Shown here piece by piece: positions 44,980-57,755 of a stretch of DNA of 64,000 bases. Positions within the stretch are counted from its first letter, which is position 1; each line of letters opens with the position of its first letter. The notes under the pieces were generated by a model, which ran no database searches, was not told where the DNA came from, and saw only the letters and a program-made list of their open reading frames with translations. The translations under genes and the position numbers were made by a program. Source of the stretch: Apium graveolens (taxonomy: Eukaryota > Streptophyta > Magnoliopsida > Apiales > Apiaceae); NCBI RefSeq assembly GCF_009905375.1, contig NW_027420624.1, positions 27,952-91,951 on the forward strand, given 5' to 3'.

Positions 44980-47460
44980 CTAGATTCTTGTAAATGCTTC
45001 TAACTTTAATGGCTTTGTAAAAATATCTGATGTTTGTTCTTCACTTCTGCAATACTTAACTTCAATTTCTCCATTCTTGATCAAATCACTGATGAAATGA
45101 TATTTAATTGGAATATGTTTGCTTTTGCCATGAAAAATAGGATATTTACTAAGGGCAATTGCAGAACTGTTGTCACAATAAATTCCTGGACAATCCTTGA
45201 AACTTTGCTTAAGTTCTTGTAATACCCATTTAATCCAAATAGCTTGACAACCAGCAAGAGCCAATGATATATACTCTGCTTCCATTGTTGAAAGAGCTAC
45301 TACGACTTGTTTCTTTGACATCCATGATATAGCACCAGATCCAACAAAAAACACATTTTCTGATGTGCTCTTACTGTCATCATGGTCTTCTGCCCAGTCA
45401 CTATCGCAAAATCTAACAAGTTTAGGATTGCATACCTTTTGATAATAAATTCATTCTGAGAGTGTTCCTCGATATATCTTAAAATTCTTTTTCCAGCTTC
45501 CCAGTGAGATCTCCTGGGACATTCCATAAACCTGCTAAGTAAATTGACCCCATAAGCAATGTCGGGTCTTATAGCAGTAAGATACATTAAGTTTCCCACA
45601 AGGCTCCTAAATAATGCGAGATCAATAAGCTCAGAATCATCATTCTTGCTTAATTTCAAACCAACTGCAACTGGCGTACTTACAAAATTTGCATTTTCCA
45701 TTTTGAATTTTTTCAACAATTCTTTAGCATAATTTTGCTGAGAGATAAAAAATCCACCATTGTTTTGTTTAATCTCCATGCCAAGGAAAAAATGTAGCAA
45801 CCCCAAATCAGTCATCTCAAATTCTCGTTTCAAGTTTCCTTTAAAGTTATCAATATCTTTAGCATTGCTTCATGCAATAATCAAATCATCAACATATAAG
45901 CTAATAATAAGAACATTATTATTAGCTCTTTCTTTGACATAAAGAGTGTGTTTAAAAGGACACCTCTAGAAGCCATTCTTCTAGAGATAACCATTGATTC
46001 AGCTATACCAAGCTCTCGGAGCTTGTTTTAAACCATAAAGAGATTTCTTTAAGAGACAAACTTTATTTTCTTCTCCTTTCTTGATGAAACCTGGTGGATG
46101 ATCTATGTATACTTCCTCTTATAATACACCATTTAAAAATGAAGACTTAACATCCATTTGGTGAACAATCCAATTATTTTGAGCAGCAAGTGCAATCACT
46201 AATCGGATAGTTTCAAGGCGCGCAATAGGAGAAAATACTTCTTGATAATCAACGCCGGCCTTCTGTTTGTAACCTTTCACCACAAAATGAGCTTTATGTT
46301 TTTTAATATTTCCATCAGCATCATATTTAGTTTTAAACAACCATTTGACTCCAATTGATTTATTTTCGGGAGCTAAATCAACCAATTCCCATGTCTTATT
46401 CCATTCAATTGCATCAATTTCTTGTTTCATGGCTTCTCTTCATTTTTCTTCTTTAGCAGCCTTTTCGAAAGTGACATGATCATTTTCCATAAATAGAGCG
46501 AAGCCTGAAAATTCCTCTTCAAGTATTCTTCTTGCCTCACCATATAATTCAGCCAAGCTTCTGGTTTTGCGAGGTGCTGACTCTAAACTTGATGATGTTT
46601 GTGATGAGTGCGGTGAAACTTCATCTTGGACAGGCTATGTCTCTTCTTTTAATGGCTCCAGTAGATTGTTGTCATATATGACAGTGCTATTTTCTTTTCC
46701 ACTTTTCCAATCCCATGTTGCTTGTTCATCAAATATTACGTCTCGGCTGATTATTAATCTTTTAGACACTGGATTAAACAGCCTATATGCCTTTGGATTC
46801 TCACTATAGCCAACAAAAATGCACTTTTCAGATTTATCGTCAAGCTTTCCATGTTTCTCTTTCGGTATATAAGAATAACATAGGCTTCCAAAAATGCTGA
46901 AATGAGATACACAGGGCTTATGTCCACTCCATGCCTCTTCTGGGGTTTTTTCTTGTACTGCTTTAGTAGCAGCACAGTTTAAAACATAACATGTTGATGC
47001 TGCAGCTTCAGTCCAGAAAAAATAGGGTAAACTTTTTGTCTTAAGCATTCTGCGCACTAGTTCCATAATAATTCGATTCTTTCTTTCAGCCACCCCATTT
47101 TGTTGGGGGCTAAAACTTACTTTCAGCTGATGTTAATACCATTGTCATTCAAAAAAGCTTCAAATTCCCTACTCAAGTATTCACCACATTGGTCAGAACG
47201 TAAGGCCTTCAGTGCTTGACCACTTTGTTTTTCAACAAGAGCTTTGAAATTCTTGAAGACTCCAAAAACTTCAAACTTTTGTTTAAAAAAATATATCCAT
47301 ATTTTTCTAGCACAATCATCAATAAATGTGAGAAAATATCTTTTACCTCCAAGAGAATTTACTCGCATAAACCACATAGATCAGAGTGCACCAGCTCTAT
47401 AGGTAGAGATCCAAGAGAATTTACTCGCATAGGACCACATAAAGCACTTGTTGTATAAAT
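44980..47460 (-). pseudogene. pol: Minus-strand Copia pol (INT-RT-RH), broken
   Basis: From right to left: integrase core (DCARKIWIYF, RSDQCGEY, MAERKNRIIMEL), an Asp/Ser linker, RT (KWLFKTKYDADGNIKKHKAH, MDVKSSFLNG, and YVDDLII at about 45,890) and RNase H (IYCDNSSAIALSKYPIFHGK, DIFTKPLKLEAFTRI). Frame breaks lie near 47,100, 46,640, 46,120, 45,870 and 45,400. Gag, protease and the integrase zinc region are missing at the right edge, where a 20-base phrase (AGAGAATTTACTCGCATA) is repeated at 47,353 and 47,411. The element is inactive. Confidence 0.87.
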
Positions 47461-47504
47461 TAGTAAATCACTTTATGGCTTACGATCGACCCTTGTTCTT
47501 AGTA

Positions 47505-48170
47505 CTCAAGGTTGAGCAAGTATTTTAAGATCTTGGGATTTGGAAAATGCCCATATAAACATGCCGTCTACACCAAACATGAAGAAGAAGAAACATTAAT
47601 AATTAGAATTTACGTAGATGACTTGGTAATTACAGGTACGAGCACATTAATCATTAAAAGGTTTAAAAGATGGATGAATGCAGAGTCTGATATTAGTGAC
47701 ATAAGAAAGCTGGCCTAAATCTGGGTATTGAGGTAAATCATAAGAGTGAGTTTATTGAGCTGAATCAGGTTTTTTATGCTAGAAAATTACTTCAAAAAGC
47801 AAGAATGAACGAGTGCAACACAAAAAAGTACCCAATGGAAATCAAGATGCACCTGAGTAGAGATAAAAAGTCAAACCAATGAATCTAACTCTATACAAGA
47901 GTTTGGTGGGATGATTTAGTACAAGAATTAGCATTGTCGGTAGGTTCACCGAACGTCCCATGGTATTACATCAAAATGCTATTAATGAGAATTCAGTATT
48001 TCACGCATGAAGTAAACACTGATCGCGAGGAAATTGTACTTGTACATATGAGGACGGAGGAGCGATGTGCAGATGTCTTAACAAAGACAATGTTTCGAAT
48101 GATCTTTTTAATAAATTGGTTTTCCTATAATGAATCAATTAATGAAAAGATAGGATATAGCTTACTCTGA
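47505..48170 (+). pseudogene. Plus-strand Copia RT/RNase H remnant
   Basis: It begins with RT sequence LGFGKCPYKHAVYTKHEEE and IRIYVDDLVITGTS. It then continues with frame breaks through IEVNHKSEFIEL and YPMEIKMHLSRD to an RNase H tail (VHMRTEERCADVLTKTMFR). No LTRs are visible. The orientation is opposite to the neighbouring Copia, with which it may have been joined by deletion. Confidence 0.78.
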
Positions 48171-49740
48171 TTCCAACTGACGTGGCAAGAAAACATAGGA
48201 GAAGTAAGTGTTAAATCACGCAACGACTCTTATACAAGAAATTCTTTAAAACCTTCAATCCACAAGTTAAACTTTGAATTCAGAAGGGTTTCTTGAATCC
48301 AAAGGAAAGATAAGAGAAAAAACTATCACTGTTTTAGTTTCAATAAAAGATTTTGCATACATTACATTATAAGATTATTCACGTAGGGATAGAAAACATT
48401 AAAACAAAAGAAAAATAAATCTTAATTAAAATTGAATAATAATTAAAGGTTGCATGATCATGCAGTATTTTAGCATATTTTTCTATCATCTAGAATAATT
48501 TCTCGTGTAAAATCCCAATTTGACATTATCATGCATCCAACATTGTGATGATGTGATGACACATAATCGTGCAGTACTTAGCTTAATCATGCCCTTGTTA
48601 TTCTGTGTCTCATTTCACTCTCCTTATGCAACAAAAATCCTCCTATATCAATATGACAATCAACCAAAATAAATTGGATTGAAGCTTTAGAGGGAACTTG
48701 GTGGAATGTTAACACGAATGCAACCACTCACCAAACCGTGAAGAGCCCAAACCTCTGACAAAATAATGGCTCTCAAACAAATCATGAAACTACTGGAAAT
48801 AGATATAACTTTTTCATCTAAAATGGGGACGCCATGAGTTTCCAAAATACTTTATGATTATCCGAGACAATGGTTTAATCAGTATTGCAATTTTTTTTAG
48901 TTTCAAGGCACATTATAAAATCAAAAAGTTTCCCTCCCATCTTTTCTTTGTATTGAAATTTTCAAAATTTAAAAAAAAAATTAAAAATAGATGCACTATT
49001 TCAGTTATTATATATATTTGTTAGTATTAGTTGTTATAATGATGTAAGGCATTTTCAAGCTAGTAAAATGACAAACTGCTATCAAATTTCTAAAGTCAAG
49101 TTATGTTGTGAAGTTTTGTGATTGCCTTTTAAGATTTTTAAATTTTTTGTAGTATTTATCATATTATTATTTATTAAGAATAAAAACTCTTATGGTTCAA
49201 AGAATATTTTTATAACAAAAAAGAACATTTTTGGACAGTTATGTTTTCATAAGTGAAGAAAATATTTTTAAAATATCTAGTATATGATGAAAGACCAGAT
49301 CAAAGATCACATATTAAAGTATTGAAGCCAAATGACTCACTACAGAATAATATCTACACTACTCATATTTAGTTTAGATTTATATACTAACACATAATAT
49401 ATCTAGATTATCTCCTCAATATACCTTTCTTGATTTGTCATAGGTGTTTTTTACGGTTTTGTAAATGACTGATAAAAATATAGACCAACCATATATTTGT
49501 GAATATATAACAAAAATAAAGTACAATATCTAGATTAACTAGAAAATATATTCTTTTGTAAAATTTAATAACTTTTACTAGTGTAGGGTTTTCATCAATT
49601 ACATGTTAAAAGAATTCTTTGATTTCTCAAAAAATAAGAAAGATAATCCAAGCAACATATATGGTGTATCAAATAATATCTAATATTGGCTATATATCCC
49701 CACATCTCTCATTGTTGCATATATCATTTCCTCTGGAATA
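48171..49740. other. AT-rich intergenic, nothing recognised
   Basis: No frame, terminal repeats, LTR boundary or RNA gene could be supported on either strand. Confidence 0.5.
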
Positions 49741-49934
49741 ATTCATCTCGTCTTATTTTCTCCACAACACAAAAATATTGTAGTTAGTTAACAAAATGGA
49801 TAGACATGCTCAAGGGGAGAGATGCAATGACGGTTCAAACTCTAAAAGAGTGAGGTTTGAGAATTGCTCAGTTAGAGCAGCTCCCAATTCGGAGGCAAAT
49901 GGTCCCTGTTTACCAACTGTTGGATGTATGAATC

Positions 49935-50235
49935 TGATAGAAAAGAATATGAAAATGAACAATATAAAAGTGTATTTGATTACTGATATGGAAAAACCTT
50001 ATAATTGATACTTCTGCAATATGAGAATATAACTATTACATATAGACTGTCTAACTGATGAGCTACAAACCAGTACATCTGATCCTAATTTATCTCTCTC
50101 TTATTTCATTCCTAAACACACGCAATAACAGCTATGACCAGTTCTGTAATACAACGTTCAATAAGGAAACGTTGATTTATTTAATAATAAAATCAAATCA
50201 CCCAAATAACTATGTTTAGATTAATAGGCCCAATA
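49935..50235 (-). mobile_element. 3' LTR of minus-strand Copia B
   Basis: 301 bp. The inner edge is followed by CCCCCCTAATCT, i.e. the purine tract AGATTAGGGGGG on the minus strand. The first bases on that strand are TATTGGGCC rather than the expected TGTTGGGCC seen in the other LTR, a point change in the terminal dinucleotide. Confidence 0.9.
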
Positions 50236-50250
50236 TGATCCCCCCCTAAT

Positions 50251-53200
50251 CTAAACATTCCCCAGATTCCTGACTCCCAGCAACTTCTGTATTTTCTCGA
50301 ACTTTGATATTTCCAACGCCTTAGTTAGTATATCAGCACGTTGTTCATTTATACGAACATGTTTAATAACAATGAGACCTTTCTCAACGCAGTCACGAAT
50401 AAAATGATAGCGCAAGTCAATGTGTTTACTACGTCCATGGAACACCGGATTGTAAGCTAAATCCACAGCAGACCTATTGTCGATGTACAGAGTGACTGGA
50501 ACATACTTGATACCCATAATGTGACTCAGAACTCATTGCAACCAAATTTCCTGGCAGGGAGCGGCCGTTGCTGTCATAAATTCAGCCTCGCATGAAGAAA
50601 GTGCAACACACCGCTGTTTTTGAGAGACCCATGTAATCAAGTTCTCGTCAAGGTAAAATGACATCCCTCCCGTGCTCTTTCGATCATCCACACAACCTGC
50701 TATGTCACTGTCAGAGAAACCAGATAGAATATAATTTCCTTGCCCTTTCATATAAATTAATCCATACTGCAGTGTTCCTTTCAAATATTGACATATTCTC
50801 TTGACAGCATTCATATGCATCTGTGTAGGCCTCTCCATATATCTGCTAACAATTCCTACTGAGTAGGCGATGTCAGGCCTCGTATGTACTAAATATCTCA
50901 GTCCACTTATGATACTCTTAAAATGCGTAGAGTTCACAGGTTCACCTGTACTATCAGCATGAAGTTGTATTTTGTACTCCATGGGATATTTCACAGCTTT
51001 ATATTTAGCCATACCTGCTTTCTTCAGTACCTTCCGTGCATATGTTGACTGTCTTAGTTCAATGAAATCCTTGTCTTGAGTCACCTCTAAACCCAGATAA
51101 TAGGACAATTTTCCCATGTTGGACATGTCAAATTCACGACTCATTTCCCCCTTGAATTTGGTAATGTGCGACAAGCTTGTTCCAATGACTAATAAATCAT
51201 CCACGTAAACACCAACAATTATACAATGATCACCATCTTTTTTCGTGTAGACTGCGTGCTCATAAGGGCATTTAATAAAACCAAGCTTCATCAAACATTG
51301 ATTGAGACGAGAGTACCATGCTCGAGGAGCTTGACGAAGACCATATAATGCTTTCAGCAATTTGTAAACTTTATGCTCTGAACCTTCTTTGATGTAACCT
51401 TTTGGTTGTGTAACGTATACTTCCTCCTGTATGACTCCATTCAAGAAGGCAGATTTAATATCAAGATGATGAATTTCCCAATCATTTTTCGCTGCCAATG
51501 CCAGAAGTAATCGAACTGTTTCAAGTCTAGTTACTGGAGCAAAAACTTCTTCATAGTCAATTCCATGGCGTTGAAAATAACCTTTAGCCACGAGGTGGAC
51601 CTTGTGTTTAGTTATTGCTCCATTCTGATCTGTCTTCAACTTATAGACCCACTTAAGATCTATGGCTTTATGTCCCTTAGGAAGATCCACCAGCTGCCAA
51701 GTTTTGTTTTTTTCAATAGAGTCGATCTCACGATCCATTGCAGCTTTCCAGGCACTATTCTCTACTGCTTGTTCAAAATAAATAGGCTCATCAATACCCA
51801 TTAATAGAAGTTCATTTTCATCCAATTCCACCTCTGTTGTGTGTTCATAGATATCATCCAGTAATCGAAGATGTTGGCGCTGTTCACTACTATCGCTGGA
51901 CACGCTGGAGGTTTCTGCGTCTTCATTTTCAGAGGAGGAACTCGTGAGTGTTGTGTCTGACGGTTGAGATGTTGAGCTGTGTTCTTCTTGTAACAACTCA
52001 GGCTCTAAAAAATCATTTTCCAGTGTAAATTATGCACCTCTACCCAAATAAGATTCAGATGTAATCCCCCAGTCCCATTCCTTATATTCATCGAAAATAA
52101 CATCTCTACTAACGTGAATGCTGCCAGTCTTTGGATCATACAATCTAAAAGCCTTTGTCCCTGGTTCTCTGCCAAAATGGACCACCAATTTACTCCTATC
52201 ATCAAGTATTTTAGTGTGTACAGCCGGAATCTTCATATAGGCTATACAACTAAACACCTTAATATAATTCACATTTGGTTTCATTCCGAACCAAGTTTCG
52301 TGTGGTGTAATGGTTGACATTGCTCGTGTTGGCAGTTTATTTAGAACATAAATGGCATGAGTAACAACCTCCCCCTAGTATTGAGTTGGTACATGTCTCT
52401 CTTTAAGCATACTCCGGGCCATGGCAACTACGGTACGATTGCGGCGCTCTACTACACCATTTTGTTATGGTGTGTAGGGTGTCGTGTAATGTCGTAATAT
52501 ACCATGTTCCTCACAGAAATCATTAAATTCTTTGGAACAAAATTCACCCCCGCGATCGGTCCTCAAACTTGTATGCCATGTTGTGCACCATTCTCAACAA
52601 GCATTTTAAATTTCTTAAAACAATTCAAAGCCTCATCTTTAGTTCTAAGCAGGTAAACCCACATCATACGACTGTAATCATCAACTAGGAGTATAAAATA
52701 ATGCTTCCCTCCCGGAGTGGAAGGAGATATAGGACCACACAAATCCAAATGAATTAATTCTAAAGCAGACTTTGCTGAGAAAAGAGATTGAGTTGGAAAT
52801 GGCTTACGTGTTTGTTTCGACATAAGACATCCTTCACAGATATCCTTTGGTTGAATAATATTTCTCATTCCATGAGCCATCTGATTCCTTGACATCAACT
52901 GCATCGCCTTGAAATTTACATGTCCGAGTCATTTGTGCCATAACCATATTTCCTCTTCACTCTTCGTTAACAGACAATAATGCTCTGCTTCTTGAATATG
53001 AATCTTATAAAGTCGATTTACAGATCTTTGGACTTGTATAAGCAATCTTCCACAGCTGTCATAAACCCACAAATTTTCCCCATTCATGACTACTCGATTT
53101 CCTTCTTCCGATAATTGGCCCAGACTTATGATATTGCTTCGAAGTGTGGGTATATAGTAGACTCCATGTAAGACTCTGGTTTCCCCATTCTTGCACATAA

Positions 53201-54360
53201 TCCTGATTGAACCTTTCCCTTCAATTCTCACCAAGGAGTCATCACCAAACTTTACCTCCCCTTTCACTATTTTGTCAAGTTTTTCGAACTTCTCTCGACG
53301 GCCTGTCATATGATTGTTGGCCCCGTTGTCAAGATACCATATATTGTCATCTCTCTCCTTAAAGGTATTTATGGTTTTCACTTCAATAACAACAGTCACA
53401 TCCTGCTTAACATTATCGCACATAGCCATCAAGAGTGCGGGTTCTTCATCATTACCTGAGCCAAGTTTGCCTCTCCTCTTTGTTGTCTATTTTTTCTTAC
53501 CTTGCGGCACTCGTTTGCAAAGTGACTGTAGGCAGCACAATTAAAACACTTTACTTGGCTCCTGTTATGAACCATACGATTGTCTCTCACGTGATAGTCA
53601 CCCCCACTGCCTTAGGCATCTTTCCCTGATCTCTTCAGCCATTCTTCTCGTGTGAGAAGAAGTTTCCCGTCATTACTTTCCCTCTTAAACCATTCATCCT
53701 CTGTCAACAAGAGTTGCTATTCGTCACTGTTCTCCGTTTTTCCATTCAAACGTTCCTAATGAGCCTTAAGTGAGCCAATAATCTCCTCTACGGACATGGT
53801 ATCCAAATTCCCAAACTATTCGATTGAAGACACAATTTGAAGGAATTAGTTGGGACAGCCCTTAGTAGCTTTTTAACGACATACTCCTCATCAACTGTTT
53901 CCCCTAACGCCCTGATATTTGTAACCAAGCCGTTTAGTCTCATACAGAAATCATCTAACTGCTCCATCGCTTTCATTTTCAGTGACTCGAACTCTTATTT
54001 CAGGATTTGAGCTTTAGCTTTTTTCACCTTATCTGCACCCAGACACAGCGTCTTAATTTCCCCCAAGCCTCCTTGAATGTTTTTTTCTCTGCTATTGTTA
54101 ACAACATATCATCTGCGATACCTTGGTAAATAATGGCCAATGCTCGCTTGTCCATCTTCTCATCTGCTGTAGTCTTCGGATCTTTAGGTTATATTGCCTC
54201 TCAAAGCCCATGAGCCTGCATAAAAACTTTCATCTTTTTGGCCCAAGGGGTATAATTTGTTTTCGATAGCATTGGATAGCTTAGACCAAACGACCCCTCA
54301 TTGTTCTTGTTGTCTCCATTCGCTGTTAACTTTGGATGCACTTCACAGGTGTTTAATTTG
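50251..54360 (-). pseudogene. gag-pol: Gag-pol of Copia B, broken
   Basis: Right to left: Gag (SYPMLSKTNYTPWAKKMKVF; DDFCMRLNGLVTNIRALGE), protease (IWYLDNGANNHMTG, with Asn replacing Ser or Thr in the usual D-S/T-G), GAG-pre-integrase and integrase (CEGCLMSKQTRKPFP, LIHLDLCGPISPSTPGGKHY), and an open 487-codon stretch (50,533-51,996) with RT (MDREIDSIEKNKTWQLVD, YVDDLLVIG near 51,200) and RNase H (ALSSCEAEFMTATAAPCQE). A stop at about 50,530 precedes the last part (LYIDNRSAVDLAYNPVFHGR to 50,251). Other breaks lie near 53,430, 52,910, 52,560 and 52,000. Needs proteins in trans. Confidence 0.9.
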
Positions 54361-54674
54361 CTCTGATACCAGATCATAGAAAAGAATATGAAAATAAACA
54401 AAGCAAAAGTGTATTTGATTACTGATATGGAAAAACCTTACAATTGATACTTCTGCAATATGAGAATATAACTATTACATATAGATTGTCTAACTGATGA
54501 GCTACAAACCAGTACATCTGATCCTAATTTATCTCTCTCTTATTTCATTCCTAAACACACGCAATAACAGCTATGACCAGTTCTGCAATATAACGTTCAA
54601 TAAGGAAACGTTGATTTATTCAATAATAAAATCAAATCACCCAAATAACTATGTTTAGATTAATAGGCCCAACA
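54360..54674 (-). mobile_element. 5' LTR and primer site of Copia B
   Basis: The LTR on the minus strand begins TGTTGGGCCTATTAATC at 54,674 and ends at 54,374, followed by TC and the tRNA-Met site TGGTATCAGAGC. Confidence 0.9.
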
Positions 54675-54781
54675 GAATCTTCCTTTTTTTGTTTCATTTA
54701 TTATTATCCAACAAAAGAACCTCTTCTGTTCGATGTAAGAAAAAAAGTGTTTGGTGTTTTTGAGGGACTGTCCTAAAAAAA

Positions 54782-55800
54782 ACTCTAAATATTATATTAT
54801 GAAATTAATATATGAAATCATATATTCTACTTGTGCACAATATTTATGCCATTATAAAATCAAAAAAATCATATTAATGCTTCACATCAAATTTCTATGC
54901 ATCATAAAACTCACATCCTCTCATTTTCTAGGAAATAAAATTATCATCTACCAAAGAGGTACTCATGGACGGTAAAAACTTTGTTGGGGAGGCTAATTTT
55001 GGAGAAGAAAATGGAGGAAGTGGCTCAATAAGGAAGTGGAGAACTCCAAATGAATTTTGGAGAAGATTTAAGAGTCAAATTATTCGGAACAACCTCCTCA
55101 ACCTCCCTGTGTACCAGCCCCTGGATGTATGAAACTTCTTCCTCTCTTTGTTTCAGTTCATATGATTTTTTTGGTAATTATATGTTTATGTCAAATATAC
55201 ATCTGTTTGTTTATGTCATCTATGAAAAGTATATATTATTTGAATATTTTTTAAATTCTAAAAAGAAAGGGAGGTTGAACTTTCTTTTTATAATTACAGG
55301 AGAATTCATCTTTCAAATGGATTAAAACTACTTTTAGCGTATGGCTACACTAAGTTCCTCATCTCTTTTATATGTGGTTTTTGTTACTAACAATAGAGTA
55401 GTAGGTGAATACATTATTTCAACCATTTATTCAACTTCTTATGAAGAGGAAGAAATTTGTGCATGTCATAGAAAGAAGAATGTTCTAATTGACTTATCCT
55501 GCCAGAAAATATGTGCATGTCATAGAAAGAAGAAAGCTCGGATTGACTTACTGTACCAGGAAAGTGCAGTTCTTAATTCCACTAAACAAAAAGTAATAAC
55601 ATGTGCATGTCATAGAAAGAAAGCTCCGACTAATTTTTCAGGCAAGGAAAGTACGGCGGCTGCAGGATCAACTTCCTAATGGTGTCCCTGTGTACCAGCT
55701 TTTTGCTAATAACAATTCAATAATGTTCTTTTAAATAAATTTCTATATGAAATCAAATATTCCAATTGTATACAATAGTTCTGGCTTATAATAAAAAACG
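54782..55800 (+). CDS. Gene-like unit B, WRTPNEFWRRF signature
   Basis: I do not recognise the product. Exon 1 (54,965-55,126, 54 codons) starts MDGKNFVGEANFG and contains IRKWRTPNEFWRRFKSQI, matching exon 1 of the five-exon gene (REWRSPNEFWRRFTSQI). It ends PVYQPLD before a GTATGA donor. A possible small exon follows after TTATAATTACAG at 55,300. A further frame to 55,679 carries three copies of CACHRKK (about 55,457, 55,511 and 55,601) spaced by IDLSCQK-like text, ending AAAGSTS. Splicing downstream of exon 1 is uncertain. The unit is repeated with a 1,019-bp offset as unit C. It may be a real short gene or a decaying one. Confidence 0.4.
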
Positions 55801-56700
55801 ACTCTAAATATTATATTATCAAATTAATATATGAAATCAGATATTCTACTTGTGCTCAATATTTATGTCAGTTATAAAATCAAAAGAGTCAATACTAATG
55901 CTTCACATCAAATTTCTATCCATCATAAAACTCCCATCCTCTCATTTTCTAGGAAATAAAATTATCATCTACCAAATAGGTACTCATAGACGGTAGAAAA
56001 ATTTGTTGGGGAGGCTAATTTTGGAAAAGGAAATGGAGGAAGTGGCTCAATAAGGAAGTGGAGAACTCTAAATGAATTTTGGAGAGATGTAAGAGTCAAA
56101 TTCTTCGTAACAATCTCCTCAACCTCCCTGTGTACCAGCCCCTGGATGTATGAATCTTCCTCTCTTTTGTTTCACTTTATATGATTGTTTTTTGGTAATT
56201 ATATGTGGTGTGTCAAAATATACATCTGTTTGTTTATGTCATCTATGAAAGTATATATTAGTTGAATATTTTTTAATTTTAAAAAAAAAGCGAGGTTGAA
56301 CTTTCTTGTTATAATTACACGAGAATTAATCTTTCAAATGGATTAAAACTACTTTTAGCGGCTACACTAAGTTCCTCATCTCTTTTGTATTTGGTTTTTG
56401 GTTACTAACAATTGAGTAGTAGGTGAATACATCATTTGAACCATTTATTCAACTTCTTATGAACAGGAAGAAATATGTGCATTGTCATAGAAAGAAGAAT
56501 GTTCGAATTGACTTATCCTGCCAGAAAATATGTGGCATGTCATAGAAAGAAGAAAGCTCCTATTAACTTATCTTATTCTTACCAGGAAAGTGTCGTTCTT
56601 ATTTCCACTAAACAGAAAATAACAACATGTGCATGTCATAGAAAGAAAGCAGGGACTGATTGTTGAGGCAAGGAAAGTGCGGCTTCCAGGATCAACTAGA
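55801..56700 (+). pseudogene. Gene-like unit C, degenerate copy of unit B
   Basis: Tandem copy of 54,782 onward, starting ACTCTAAATATTATATTAT. The ATG of exon 1 has become ATA (about 55,988). A deletion in the exon (GGAGAGATGTAAGAG) breaks the frame, and single-base insertions shift the CACHRKK repeats (56,475-56,666) out of one frame. The splice-donor context GGATGTATGAATC is retained. Judged a pseudogene. Confidence 0.7.
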
Positions 56701-57155
56701 TACGAAGAACCAAATTTGGAACTCAAACATTGCTTATGAACCAATTCTTTGGAATTAAATTAAGATCTAGGTTATCCAAAATAAATAGCTGGATTAATTC
56801 TAGTTTGTATTGACTATACTTTTTATTGAGCTGCTTTTCAGCAATTTCAATTTTATTATTTTTCATTTTCACAAGATTTTTTAAGGTCAAGAAATTTATT
56901 CTCAATTACAGTATGTGAAAATATATTCTACGAGTTAAAAAAATTAGAGGGAACTGGAAAATAATTAAATTTAAATTTTGAAAAAGATACACCCTGCTTA
57001 ACAAAAAAATATTGATATACTTCCTCTCATCCATCATAACTTTTTGATATATATACTTTAGGACACACCTTGATGTGCTTTTAAATTTAAAGCTAAAATA
57101 ATTCTTTTTGATTTTGTTTCTAAATTAAAATATATATATTATATATTTACATTAG
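56701..57155. other. AT-rich intergenic, nothing recognised
   Basis: No supported frame or repeat boundary. It ends where a Gypsy LTR begins at 57,156. Confidence 0.5.
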
Positions 57156-57738
57156 TGATAGGGATAAAAATCCTGATTACATAATTAAATATTACAGTTT
57201 GGGCTGCAAGGCCCAATAAGAAGATGTATGACATTCAGACCAGAAAGGTTAACATGTTGATCAGGCCTGATGGACCAGATCAGGCCTGATGGAACAAAGA
57301 AGGCCCAAAAACCCTGATTATTTATTAATTTCATAATTAATAATAAGGGAGAAAAACAGCTATTAAGATAAGTCCTAGTGGGGATATAATCCTTGTAGAT
57401 TGGTCTCCAAGGAACCTCATGGGATAAGGAATCAGCTTCCTACTCCCTAGGACTCCTAAGTCTATCCTAATTCAGAGACTTGACCACCAAGTCTCCTATA
57501 CCAAGTCCAATTCAAGGACTCCCACATCTATATAAGGGGTCTCACCCCACAAATCAGAACGACGCTTTTTGGTTTTTGACTCTAATTCACAGAGATACGT
57601 AGGCATCTCGTAAAGGCAGAGTTAAGCTACGAAATACGAGAGCAGCCATTAAAGGCCTTGAGCTCCCGTACCTTAGTAATAAATACAGCAATTATATATA
57701 TTAGTTTTTTATCTATAACATTTGGCACCGTCTGTGGG
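57156..57738 (+). mobile_element. 5' LTR and primer site of a Tat-type Gypsy
   Basis: The LTR is 57,156-57,720 (565 bp), from TGATAGGGATAAAAATCC to ATCTATAACA. A strong TATA box, TATATAAG, lies at 57,529-57,536 in CACATCTATATAAGGGG. TGGCACCGTCTGTGGGAA (57,723-57,740) follows, the primer-site form usual in Tat-type elements apart from A for G at the fifth base. No 3' LTR is found. Confidence 0.85.
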
Positions 57739-57755
57739 AAGGCACAACAACAACC

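Larger units (their letters stand above)
49935..54674 (-). mobile_element. Full-length Copia element B, minus strand
   Basis: 4,740 bp bounded by two 301-bp LTRs (49,935-50,235 and 54,374-54,674), with the 5-bp target duplication GAATC at 49,930-49,934 and 54,675-54,679. On the minus strand, TGGTATCAGAGC follows the 5' LTR after two bases (plus-strand 54,360-54,371). The LTRs are still very similar, so the insertion is younger than the A/B/C unit duplication it interrupts. Internal genes are broken. Confidence 0.93.
49741..54781 (+). pseudogene. Gene-like unit A, split by a Copia insertion in its putative intron
   Basis: An ATG at 49,796 opens MDRHAQGERCNDGSNS. The end of the putative exon (CCCTGTTTACCAACTGTTGGATGTATGAATC) aligns with the exon ends of units B and C, after which GTATGAATC starts an intron. 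The Copia at 49,935-54,674 lies in this intron, and the intron continues at 54,675 with CTTCCTTTTTTTGTTTCA, matching unit C. In the frame used by unit B the segment reads GLRIAQLEQLPIRRQM after a TGA, faintly like the conserved block of SPOROCYTELESS-type EAR adaptors. It is disrupted and probably not functional. Confidence 0.45.

Noticed and set aside
48171..49740. Hidden element between Copia remnants and unit A
   Set aside because: I looked for TG...CA ends, terminal inverted repeats, purine tracts and primer sites and found none that paired.
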